Shown here one piece after another: positions 50,420-62,585 of a stretch of 64,000 nucleotides of DNA. The stretch is from assembly GCA_949752795.1 (NCBI GenBank), contig CATKHW010000549.1, forward strand, positions 124,001 to 188,000. Reading direction: 5' to 3'. Below the pieces are notes generated by a model that saw nothing but the letters and a program-made list of their open reading frames with translations, had not been told where the DNA came from and did not search any database. Source of the DNA: Hyperoodon ampullatus. Its lineage: Eukaryota > Chordata > Mammalia > Artiodactyla > Ziphiidae. Every line of letters starts with the position of its first letter. Within the stretch, counting starts at the first letter, position 1. The translations under genes were made by a program, and so were the position numbers.

Positions 50420-52158
50420 GGAAAACTGAAAATCAATAAGACAGAGCCACCCCAAAATTTAGGGCTGCAGTGCATACAAGGATCTCAACTTGGATACACA
50501 TTAAGTATCCCAGAAAATATAAACATGGTTCAAAAAATTGTGGTACTTACGTACGATGGAATATCCCTCAGCCATGAAATCAATGTCATAAGACCAGTAG
50601 CAGCAAAATGGGTGGATTCAGGTACGATGATTCTAAGTGAAATAAGTCACACAGAAAAAGAAACTTATCATAAGATATCACTTATGAAGATCCTGTAAAC
50701 ATGGCTACACTTGAACTGAGTTAGGAAAGAGAACAGTGTCTCACATTTAGAAAACACTCTTATACCTGCTTAAGGGGGAAGGAGAGGTGGGGTGATGCAT
50801 AAAACCAGAGTTTGATATAAGCACAGGTACCGTTCCAAAAACCAACTATGGAATAGACAAGACCTACACCGTCCTCAGCGAAAGGGACTCAAAACCCCAT
50901 ATTTCCTGCAGAGGAAAATATCTGACTAGTAAGAATCTTAAAACCTATGTATTGATATGTCTCCATAAGGGAATCAAGTGTGTCTAGACTGGCATAAACA
51001 TGGCAGCGAGAATCAGCTCAAACCCACTATAAAAAGGAATTTCAAAAACAAAACAAAAAAACTGGGAAATTCTTTACAATTCCTTCAGGGTCTCTGATGA
51101 AAGCTGGAATGACCCTATCTACAACGACAGCTGGATGTGGCATAAGGAGGGACACTTGGGACTGAGACGATTGGTGAGATTGGGTGAGCAAATGCAGACC
51201 CTTTAAAGCAATAATGCATGGCACCCATTCCATGGGTCCGAACTCTCCAGGTTGAAGGGAATATTACTACAGCTATAACATGTGCGGGAAACCTAGGGAA
51301 CGGACACACTGTGAATACGAAAGGTTTCTAAAACTCAACGAATAATCCCACTCCTGGTGCTCCGGTTTGACTTTCCGTCTGCTTTACTATCAACCTCCCA
51401 ACTTGGAGAGACAGCCCCTTTAACCTCTTGGTTCGCACAGGTTGCCAATTTGGCAGAGGATGAAAGGGAAGAGGGAGAACCAATGAGAGAGTAGCTGTTA
51501 GGCATTTGGACGGGCACATATCACTGTAATTTCCCGGCAGGAAGAAGAATTAACCAAATTCTCAGCCACCCACCGGGAACCAGTATAGGTCCTGAGCCAA
51601 AATTTTGGACTTGCGGTCAGCTCACCAAAAACGAGTTGAAAAATGGAGCTCAGGGGCACAGCAATTCACAAACTGGCCGAGTAATAAAGGACAACTATCA
51701 TCCAAAAATCTGTTGAGGGAAGGCAACGAGGCGGACTTGAAAGCGAGGCAGAATAGCAGGAAACAGATTTCAAGAGGTACGTTGGAATCGCCTTTAAAGC
51801 ACAGGAAGAGGGGCACAACTTCGACAATGATGCACTTGGCCAAAAAGGGCGTATGCGTTTTCTCCTGAATATATTCAGGAGAAAACGCATACGCCCTTTT
51901 TGGCCAAGCAAGCAAGCGGGCAATGCAAATCTGCACTACAAAGAAGTATCACTTCCCACCGGTCAAAAGGGACATCCACAAAATGTGTAAGAACAAGAAA
52001 GGCAAGACAGGCCCTGGAGAACAGGGAGCCTTGTTATGCTGATGGGCGGGATGTAAATTGCCAACTGCCTCTCTGGAGGAGTGCATTCTGTTCCCTACAA
52101 CAAGTAAAGAACAGAGCTACAGAGCCAAGGGCACTACCAGTCTAGGGAATATACCTTG
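50420..52158 (+). repeat. Satellite monomer 30 (1739 bp)
   Basis: Palindrome at 51835-51908, perfect. Markers: gctgcagtgc with ggatctc, acattaag, ttcctgcag, ctccataagg, aataatcccactcc at 51343 and tatcatcc at 51697. Confidence 0.95.
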
Positions 52159-53897
52159 GGAAAACTGAAAATCAATAAGACAGACCCACCCCAAAATTTA
52201 GGGCTGCACTGCATACAAGGACCTCAACTTGGATACACCTTAAGTATCCCAGAAAATATAAACATGGTTCAAAAAATTGTGGTACTTACGTACGATGGAA
52301 TATCCCTCAGCCATGAAATCAATGTCATAAGACCAGTAGCAGCAAAATGGGTGGATTCAGGTACGATGATTCTAAGTGAAATAAGTCACACAGAAAAAGA
52401 AACTTATCATAAGATATCACTTATGAAGATCCTGTAAACATGGCTACACTTGAACTGAGTTAGGAAAGAGAACAGTGTCTCACATTTAGAAAACACTCTT
52501 ATACCTGCTTAAGGGGGAAGGAGAGGTGGGGTGATGCATAAAACCAGAGTTTGATATAAGCACAGGTACCGTTCCAAAAACCAACTATGGAATAGACAAG
52601 ACCTACACCGTCCTCAGTGAAAGGGACTCAAAACCCCATATTTCCCGCAGAGGAAAATATCTGACTAGTAAGAATCTTAAAACCTATGTATTGATATGTC
52701 TCCGTAAGGGAATCAAGTGTGTCTAGACTGGCATAAACATGGGAGCGAGAATCAGCTCAAACCCACTATAAAAAGGAATTTCAAAAACAAAACAAAAAAA
52801 CTGGGAAATTCTTTACAATTCCTTCAGGGTCTCTGATGAAATCTGGAATGACCCTATCTACAACGACAGCTGGATGTGGCATAAGGAGGGACACTTGGGA
52901 CTGAGACGATTGGTGAGATTGGGTGAGCAAATGCAGACCCTTTAAAGCAATAATGCATGGCACCCATTCCATGGGTCCGAACTCTCCAGGTTGAAGGGAA
53001 TATTACTACAGCTATAACATGTGCAGGAAACCTAGAGAACGGACACACTGTGAATACGAAAGGGTTGTAAAACTCAACGAATAAACCCTCTCCTGGTGCT
53101 CCGGATTGACTTTCCGGCTGCTTTACTATCAACCTCCCAACTTGGAGAGACAGCCCCTTTAACCTCTTGGTTCGCACAGGTTGCCAATTTGGCAGAGGAT
53201 GAAAGGGAAGAGGGAGAACCAATGAGAGAGTAGCTGTTAGGCATTTGGACGGGCACATATCACTGTAATTTCCCGGCAGGAAGAAGAATTAACCAAATTC
53301 TCAGCCACCCACCGGGAACCAGTATAGGTCCTGAACCAAAATTTTGGACTTGCGGTCAGCTCACCAAAAACGAGTTGAAAAATGGAGCTCAGGGACACAG
53401 CAATTCACAAACTGGCTGAGTAATAAAGGACAACTATCGTCCAAAAATCTGTTGAGGGAAGGCAATGAGGCGGACTTGAAAGCGAGGCAGAATAGCAGGA
53501 AACAGATTTCAAGAGGTACGTTGGAATCGCCTTTAAAGCACAGGAAGAGGGGCACAACTTCGACAATGATGCACTTGGCCAAAAAGGGCGTATGCGTTTT
53601 CTCCTGAATATATTCAGGAGAAAACGCATACGCCCTTTTTGGCCAAGCAAGCAAGCGGGCAATGCAAATCTGCACTACAAAGAAGTATCACTTCCCACCG
53701 GTCAAAAGGGACATCCACAAAATGTGTAAGAACAAGAAAGGCAAGACAGGCCCTGGAGAACAGGGAGCCTTGTTATGCTGATGGGCGGGATGTAAATTGC
53801 CAACTGCCTCTCTGGAGGAGTGCATTCTGTTCCCTACAACAAGTAAAGAACAGAGCTACAGAGCCAAGGGCACTACCAGTCTAGGGAATATACCTTG
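52159..53897 (+). repeat. Satellite monomer 31 (1739 bp)
   Basis: Palindrome at 53574-53647, perfect. Markers: cagaccc, gggagcgag, aaatctgg, agggttgtaaaac at 53061, ggattgactttccggc, cagggacac, ctggctgag and ggcaatgagg. The change at 53065 removes a stop and fuses two minus-strand frames into 134 codons (52854-53258). Confidence 0.95.
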
Positions 53898-55636
53898 GGA
53901 AAACTGAAAATCAATAAGACAGAGCCACCCCAAAATTTAGGGCTGCACTGCATACAAGGACCTCAACTTGGATACACCTTAAGTATCCCAGAAAATATAA
54001 ACATGGTTCAAAAAATTGTGGTACTTACGTACGATGGTATATCCCTCAGCCATGAAATCAATGTCATAAGACCAGTAGCAGCAAAATGGGTGGATTCAGG
54101 TACGATGATTCTAAGTGAAATAAGTCACACAGAAAAAGAAACTTATCATAAGATATCACTTATGAAGATCCTGTAAACATGGCTACACTTGAACTGAGTT
54201 AGGAAAGAGAACAGTGTCTCACATTTAGAAAACACTCTTATACCTGCTTAAGGGGGAAGGAGAGGTGGGGTGATGCATAAAACCAGAGTTTGATATAAGC
54301 ACAGGTACCGTTCCAAAAACCAACTATGGAATAGACAAGACCTACACCGTCCTCAGTGAAAGGGACTCAAAACCCCATATTTCCCGCAGAGGAAAATATC
54401 TGACTAGTAAGAATCTTAAAACCTATGTATTGATATGTCTCCGTAAGGGAATCAAGTGTGTCTAGACTGGCATAAACATGGCTGCGTGAATCAGCTCAAA
54501 CCCACTATAAAAAGGAATTTCAAAAACAAAACAAAAAAACTGGGAAATTCTTTACAATTCCTTCAGGGTCTCTGATGAAAGCTGGAATGACCCTATCTAC
54601 AACGACAGCTGGATGTGGCATAAGGAGGGACACTTGGGACTGAGACGATTGGTGAGATTGGGTGAGCAAATGCAGACCCTTTAAAGCAATAATGCATGGC
54701 ACCCATTCCATGGGTCCGAACTCTCCAGGTTGAAGAGAATATTACTACAGCTATAACATGTGCAGGAAACCTAGAGAACGGACACACTGTGAATACGAAA
54801 GGTTTCTAAAACTCAACGAATAAACCCTCTCCTGGTGCTCCGGATTGACTTTCCGGCTGCTTTACTATCAACCTCCCAACTTGGAGAGACAGCCCCTTTA
54901 ACCTCTTGGTTCGCACAGGTTGCCAATTTGGCAGAAGATGAAAGGGAAGAGGGAGAACCAATGAGAGAGTAGCTGTTAGGCATTTGGACGGGCACATATC
55001 ACTGTAATTTCCCGGCAGGAAGAAGAATTAACCAAATTCTCAGCCACCCACCGGGAACCAGTATAGGCCCTGAACCAAAATTTTGGACTTGCGGTCAGCT
55101 CACCAAAAACGAGTTGAAAAATGGAGCTCAGGGGCACAGCAATTCACAAACTGGCCGAGTAATAAAGGACAACTATCGTCCAAAAATCTGTTGAGGGAAG
55201 GCAATGAGGCAGACTTGAAAGCGAGGCAGAATAGCAGGAAACAGATTTCAAGAGGTACGTTGGAATCGCCTTTAAAGCACAGGAAGAGGGGCACAACTTC
55301 GACAATGATGCACTTGGCCAAAAAGGGCGTATGCGTTTTCTCCTGAATATATTCAGGAGAAAACGCATACGCCCTTTTTGGCCAAGCAAGCAAGCGGGCA
55401 ATGCAAATCTGCACTACAAAGAAGTATCACTTCCCACCGGTCAAAAGGGACATCCACAAAATGTGTAAGAACAAGAAAGGCAAGACAGGCCCTGGAGAAC
55501 AGGGAGCCTTGTTATGCTGATGGGCGGGATGTAAATTGCCAACTGCCTCTCTGGAGGAGTGCATTCTGTTCCCTAAAGCAAGTAAAGAACAGAGCTACAG
55601 AGCCAAGGGCACTACCAGTCTAGGGAATATACCTTG
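53898..55636 (+). repeat. Satellite monomer 32 (1739 bp)
   Basis: Palindrome at 55313-55386, perfect. Markers: gatggtatatcc, gctgcgtgaatc at 54481, gaagagaat, gcagaagatg, ataggccctg, ggcaatgaggcagac and aaagcaag. Confidence 0.95.
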
Positions 55637-57374
55637 GGAAAATGAAAATCAATAAGACAGAGCCACCCCAAAATTTAGGGCTGCACTGCATACAAGGACC
55701 TCAACTTGGATACACCTTAAGTATCCCAGAAAATATAAACATGGTTCAAAAAATTGTGGTACTTACGTACGATGGAATATCCCTCAGCCATGAAATCAAT
55801 GTCATAAGACCAGTAGCAGCAAAATGGGTGGATTCAGGTACGATGATTCTAAGTGAAATAAGTCACACAGAAAAAGAAACTTATCATAAGATATCACTTA
55901 TGAAGATCCTGTAAACATGGCTACACTTGAACTGAGTTAGGAAAGAGAACAGTGTCTCACATTTAGAAAACACTCTTATACCTGCTTAAGGGGGAAGGAG
56001 AGGTGGGGTGATGCATAAAACCAGAGTTTGATATAAGCACAGGTACCGTTCCAAAAACCAACTATGGAATAGACAAGACCTACACCGTCCTCAGTGAAAG
56101 GGACTCAAAACCCCATATTTCCCGCAGAGGAAAATATCTGACTAGTAAGAATCTTAAAACCTATGTATTGATATGTCTCCGTAAGGGAATCAAGTGTGTC
56201 TAGACTGGCATAAACATGGCAGCGAGAATCAGCTCAAACCCACTATAAAAAGGAATTTCAAAACCAAAACAAAAAAACTGGGAAATTCTTTACAATTCCT
56301 TCAGGGTCTCTGATGAAAGCTGGAATGACCCTATCTACAATGACAGCTGGATGTGGCATAAGTAGGGACACTTGGGACTGAGACGATTGGTGAGATTGGG
56401 TGAGCAAATGCAGACCCTTTAAAGCACAAATGCCTGGCACCCATTCCATGGGTCCCAACTCTCCAGGTTGAAGGGAATATTACTACAGCTATAACATGTG
56501 CGGGAAACCTAGAGAACGGACACACTGTGAATACGAAAGGTTTCTAAAACTCAACGAATAGTCCCTCTCCTGGTGCTCCGGTTTGACTTTCTGTCTGCTT
56601 TACTATCAACAACCCAACTTGGAGAGACAGCCCCTTTAACCTCTTGGTTCGCACAGGTTGCCAATTTGGCAGAGGATGAAAGGGAAGAGGGAGAACCAAT
56701 GAGAGAGTAGCTGTTAGGCATTTGGACGGGCACATATCACTGTAATTTCCCGGCAGGAAGAAGAATTAACCAAATTCTCAGCCACCCACCGGAAACCAGT
56801 ATAGGTCCTGAACCAAAATTTTGGACTTGCGGTCAGCTCACCAAAAACGAGTTGAAAAATGGAGCTCAGGGGCACAGCAATTCACAAACTGGCCGAGTAA
56901 TAAAGGACAACTATCGTCCAAAAATCTGTTGAGGGAAGGCAACGAGGCGGACTTGAAAGCGAGGCAGAATAGCAGGAAACAGATTTCAAGAGGTACGTTG
57001 GAATCGCCTTTAAAGCACAGGAAGAGAGGCACAACTTCGACAATGACGCACTTGGCCAAAAAGGGCGTATGCGTTTTCTCCTGAATATATTCAGGAGAAA
57101 ACGCATACGCCCTTTTTGGCCAAGCAAGCAAGCGGGCAATGCAAATCTGCACTACAAAGAAGTATCACTTCCCACCGGTCAAAAGGGACATCCAGAAAAT
57201 GTGTAAGAACAAGAAAGGCAAGACAGGCCCTGGAGAACAGGGAGCCTTGTTATGCTGATGGGCGGGATGTAAATTGCCAACTGCCTCTCTGGAGGAGTGC
57301 ATTCTGTTCCCTAAAACAAGTAAAGAACAGAGCTACAGAGCCAAGGGCACTACCAGTCTAGGGAATATACCTTG
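55637..57374 (+). repeat. Satellite monomer 33 (1738 bp)
   Basis: Palindrome at 57051-57124, perfect. One base is lost at the start (gggaaaatgaaaatc). Changes: aaaccaaaac, aagtaggg, agcacaaatgcctgg at 56424, gtcccaactc, tttctgtctg, caacaaccc, ggaaacc and atccagaaaatg. The first copy to carry the gcctggc type that dominates at the right end. Confidence 0.95.
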
Positions 57375-59112
57375 GGAAAACTGAAAATCAATAAGACAGA
57401 GCCACCCCAAAATTTAGGGCTGCACTGCATACAAGGACCTCAACTTGGATACACCTTAAGTATCCCTGAAAATATAAACATGGTTCAAAAAATTGTGGTA
57501 CTTACGTACGATGCAATATCCCTCAGCCATGAAATCAATGTCATAAGACCAGTAGCAGCAAAATGGGTGGATTCAGGTACGATGATTCTAAGTGAAATAA
57601 GTCACACAGAAAAAGAAACTTATCATAAGATATCACTTATGAAGATCCTGTAAACATGGCTACACTTGAACTGAGTTAGGAAAGAGAACAGTGTCTCACA
57701 TTTAGAAAACACTCTTATGCCTGCTTAAGGGGGAAGGAGAGGTGGGGTGATGCATAAAACCAGATTTTGATATAAGCACAGGTACCGTTCCAAAAACCAA
57801 CTATGGAATAGACAAGACCTACACCGTCCTCAGTGAAAGGGACTCAAAACCCCATATTTCCCGCAGAGGAAAATATCTGACTAGTAAGAATCTTAAAACC
57901 TATGTATTGATATGTCTCCGTAAGGGAATCAAGTGTGTCTAGACTGGCATAAACATGGCAGCGAGAATCAGCTCAAACCCACTATAAAAAGGAATTTCAA
58001 AAACAAAACAAAAAAACTGGGAAATTCTTTACAATTCCTTCAGGGTCTCTGATGAAAGCTGGAATGACCCTATCTACAACGACAGCTGGATGTGGCATAA
58101 GGAGGGACACTTGGGACTGAGACGATTGGTGAGATTTGGCGAGCAAATGCAGTCCCTTTAAAGCAATAATGCATGGCACCCATTCCATGGGTCCGAACTC
58201 TCCAGGTTGAAGGGAATATTACTACAGCTATAACATGTGCGGGAAACCTAGAGAACGGACACACTGTGAATACGAAAGGTTTCTAAAACTCAACGAATAG
58301 TCCCTCTCCTGGTGCTCCGGTTGGACATTCCATCTGCTTTACTATCAACCTCCCAACTTGGAGAGACAGCCCCTTTAACCTCTTGGTTCGCACAGGTTGC
58401 CAATTTGGCAGAGGATGAAAGGGAAGAGGGAGAACCAATGAGAGAGTAGCTGTTAGGCATTTGACGGGCACATATCAATGTAATTTCCCAGCAGGAAGAA
58501 GAATTAACCAAATTCTCAGCCACCCACCGGGAACCAGTATAGGTCCTGAACCAAAATTTTGGACTTGCGGTCAGCTCACCAAAAACGAGTTGAAAAATGG
58601 AGCTCAGGGGCACAGCAATTCACAAACTGGCCGAGTAATAAAGGACACCTATCGTCCAAAAATCTGTTGAGGGAAGGCAACGAGGCGGACTTGAAAGCGA
58701 GGCAGAATAGCAGGAAACAGATTTCAAGAGGTACGTTGGAATCGCCATTAAAGCACACGAAGAGGGGCACATCTTCGACAATGATGCACTTGGCCAAAAA
58801 GGGCGTATGCGTTTTCTCCTGAATATATTCAGGAGAAAACGCATACGCCCTTTTTGGCCAAGCAAGCAAGCGGGCAATGCAAATCTGCACTACAAAGAAG
58901 TATCACTTCCCACCGGTCAAAAGGGACATCCACAAAATGTGTAAGAACAAGAAAGGCAAGACAGGCCCTGGAGAACAGGGAGCCTTGTTATGCTGATGGG
59001 CGGGATGTAAATTGCCAACTGCCTCTCTGGAGGAGTGCATTCTGTTCCCTGAAACAAGTAAAGAACAGAGCTACAGAGCCAAGGGCACTACCAGTCTAGG
59101 GAATATACCTTG
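57375..59112 (+). repeat. Satellite monomer 34 (1738 bp)
   Basis: Palindrome at 58789-58862, perfect. One G is lost in atttgacggg at 58460. Changes: atgcaatatcc, cagattttg, atttggcgagc, cagtccc, gttggacattccatc at 58320, caatgtaatttcccagc, gccattaaag and cacatcttcg. Confidence 0.95.
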
Positions 59113-60849
59113 GGAAAACTGAAAATCAATAAGACAGAGCCACCCCAAAATTTAGGGCTGCACTGCATACAAGGACCTCAACTTAGATACACCTTAAGTA
59201 TCCCAGAAAATATAAACATGGTTCAAAAAATTGTGGTACTTACGTACGATGGTATATCCCTCAGCCATGAAATCAATGTCATAAGACCAGTAGCAGCAAA
59301 ATGGGTGGATTCAGGTACGATGATTCTAAGTGAAATAAGTCACACAGAAAAAGAAAGTTATCATAAGATATCACTTGTGAAGATCCTGTAAACATGGCTA
59401 CACTTGAACTGAGTTAGGAAAGAGAACAGTGTCTCACATTTAGAAAACACTCTTATACCTGCTTAAGGGGGAAGGAGAGGTGGGGTGATGCATAAAACCA
59501 GAGTTTGATATAAGCACAGGTACCGTTCCAAAAACCAACTATGGAATAGACAAGACCTACACCGTCCTCAGCGAAAGGGACTCAAAACCCCATATTTCCC
59601 GCAGAGGAAAATATCTGACTAGTAAGAATCTTAAAACCTATGTATTGATATGTCTCCGTAAGGGAATCAAGTGTGTCTAGACTGGCATAAACATGGCAGC
59701 GAGAATCAGCTCAAACCGCCTATAAAAAGGAATTTCAAAAACAAAACAAAAAAACTGGGATATTCTTTACAATTCCTTCAGGGTCTCTGATGAACCCTTG
59801 AATGACCCTATCTACAATGACAGCTGGATGTGGCATAATGAGGGACACTTGGGACTGAGAGGATTGGTGAGATTGGGTGAGCAAATGCAGACCCTTTAAA
59901 GCAGAAATGCCTGGCACCCATTCCATGGGTCCCAACTCTCCAGGTTAAAGGGAATATTACTACAGCTATAACATGTACGGGAAACCTAGAGAATGGACAC
60001 ACTGTGAATACGAAAGGTTTCTAAAACTCAACGAATAGTCCCTCTCCTGGTGCTCCGGTTTGACTTTCCATCTGCTTTACTATCAATCTCCCAACTTGGA
60101 GAGACAGCACCTTTAACCTCCTGGTTCGCACAGGTTTCCAATTTGGCAGAGGATGAAAGGGAAGAGGGAGAACCAATGAGAGAGTAGCTGTTAGGCATTT
60201 GGACGGGCACATATCACTCTAACTTCTCGGCAGGAAGAAGAACTAACCAAAGTCTCAGCCCCCCACCGGGAACCAGCATAGGTCCTCAACCAAAATTTTG
60301 GACTTGCGGTCAGCTCACAAAAAACGAGTTGAAAATGGAGCTGAGGGGCACAGCAATTCACAAAATGGCCGAGAAATAAAGGACAACTATCGTCCAAAAA
60401 TCTGTTGAGCAAGGCAACGAGGCGAACTTGAAAGCGAGGCAGAATAGCAGGAAACAGATTTCAAGAGGTACGTTGGAATCGCCTTTAAAGCACAGAAAGA
60501 GGGGCACAACTACGACAATGATGCACTTGGCCAAAAAGGGCGTATGCGTTTTCTCCTGAATATATTCAGGAGAAAACGCATACGCCCTTTTTGGCCAAGC
60601 AAGCAAGCGGGCAATGCAAATCTGCACTTCAAAGAAGTATCACTTCCCACCGCTCAAAAGGGACATCCACAAAATGTGTAAAAGCCAGAAAGGCAAGACA
60701 GGCCCTGGAGAACAGGGAGCCTTGTTATGCTGATGGGCGGGTTGTAAATTGCCAACTGCCTCTCTGGTGGAGTATATTGTGTTCCCTAAAACAAGTAAAG
60801 AACAGAGCTAAAGAGCCAAGGGCACTTCCATTCTAGGGAATATACCTTG
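59113..60849 (+). repeat. Satellite monomer 35 (1737 bp), diverged
   Basis: Palindrome at 60526-60599, perfect. Marked divergence from the array majority: gaacccttgaatg at 59792, ataatgaggg, gagaggattgg, agcagaaatgcctgg, ggttaaagg, tctaacttctcgg at 60218, gagcaaggcaacgaggcgaac and tacgacaatg. Most of this recurs in monomer 37. Confidence 0.95.
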
Positions 60850-62585
60850 GAATTCTGAAAATCAATAAGACAGAGCCACCCTAAAATTTAGGGCTGCACT
60901 GCTTACAAGGACCTCAACTTGGGTACACCTTAAATATCCCAGGAAATATAAAAATGGTTTAAAAATTGTGGTACTTACGTACGATGGAATATCATTCAGC
61001 CATGAAATCAATGTCATAAACCAGTAGCAGCAAAATGGGTGGATTCAGGTACGATGATTCTAAGTGAAATAAGTCACAGAGAAAAAGAAACTTATCATAA
61101 GATATCACTTATGAAGATCCTGTAAACATGGCTACACTTGAACTGAGTTAGGAAAGAAGACATTGTCTCATATTAAGAAAACACTCTTATGCCTGCTTAA
61201 GGGGGAAGGAGAGGTGGGGTGATGCATAAAACCAGAGTTTGATATAAGCACAGGTACCGTTCCAAAAACCAACTATGGAATAGACAAGACCTACACCTTC
61301 CTCAGTGAAAGGGACTCAAAACCCCATATTTCCCGCAGAGGAATATATCTGACTAGTAAGAATCTTAAAACCTATGTATTGATATTTCTCCGAAAGGGAA
61401 TCAAGTATGTCTAGACTGGCATAAACATGGCAGTGAGAATCAGCACAAACCCACTATAAAAAGGAATTTCAAAAACAGAACAAAAAATCTGGGAAATTCT
61501 TTACGATTCCTTCAGGGTCTCTGATGAAACCTGGAATGACCCTATCTACAATGACAGCTGGATGTGGCATAAGGCTGGACACTTGGGACTGAGAGGATTG
61601 GTGAGATTGGGTGAGCGAATGCAGACCCTTTAACGCAATAATGCATGGCACCCATTCCATGGGTCCCAACACTCCAGGTTGAAGGGAATATTACTACAGC
61701 TATAACATGTACGGGAAACCTAGAGAACGGACACACTGTGAATACGAAAGGTTTCTAAAACTCAACGAATAGTCCCTCTCCTGGTGCTCCGGTTTGCCTT
61801 ACCATCTGCTTTACTATCAACCTCACAACTTGGAGAGACAGCCCCTTTAACCTCCTGGTTCGCACAGGTTGCCAAATTGGGAGAGGATGAAATGGAAGAG
61901 GGAGAACCAATGAGAGAGTAGCTGTTAGACATTAGGACGGGCATATATTATTCTAACGTACCAGCAGAAAGAAGAATTATCCAAATACTCAGCCACCCAC
62001 CGTGAACCAGCATAGGTCCTGAACCAAAATTTTGGACTTGCGGTCAGCTCACCAAAAACGAGTTGAAAAATGGAGCTCAGGGGCACAACAATTCACAAAC
62101 TGGCCGAGTAATAAAGGACAACTATCGTCCAAAAATCTGTTCAGGGAAGGCAACGAGGCGGACTTGAAATCGCGCCAGAATAGCAGGAAACAGATTTCAA
62201 GAGGTACGTTGGAATCGCCTTTAAAGCACAGGAAGAGGGGCACAACTTCGACAATGATGCACTTGGCCAAAAAGGGCGTATGCGTTTTCTCCTGAATATA
62301 TTCAGGAGAAAACACATACGCCGTTTTTGGCCAAGCAAGCAAGCGGGCAATGCAAATCTGCACTACATAGAAGTATCACTTCCCACCGGTCAAAAGGGAC
62401 ATCCACAAAATGTGTAAAAACCAGAAAGGCAACACAGGCCCTGGAGAACAGGGAGCCTTGTTATGCTGATGGGCGGGATGTAACTTGCGAACTGCCTCTC
62501 TGGAGGAGTGCATTGTGTTCCCTAAAACAAGTAAAGAACAGAGCTACAGAGCCAAGGGCACTTCCAGTCTAGGGAATATACCTTG
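60850..62585 (+). repeat. Satellite monomer 36 (1736 bp), most diverged
   Basis: Palindrome at 62262-62335, with two mismatches at 62314 and 62323. Differences are dense throughout: ccttggaattctg, gcttacaagg, aaatatcccagg, a loss in aaaaattgtgg, atcattcagcc, cattgtctcatattaag, aaatggaag, attattctaacgtaccagc and gaaatcgcgcc. Confidence 0.93.
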
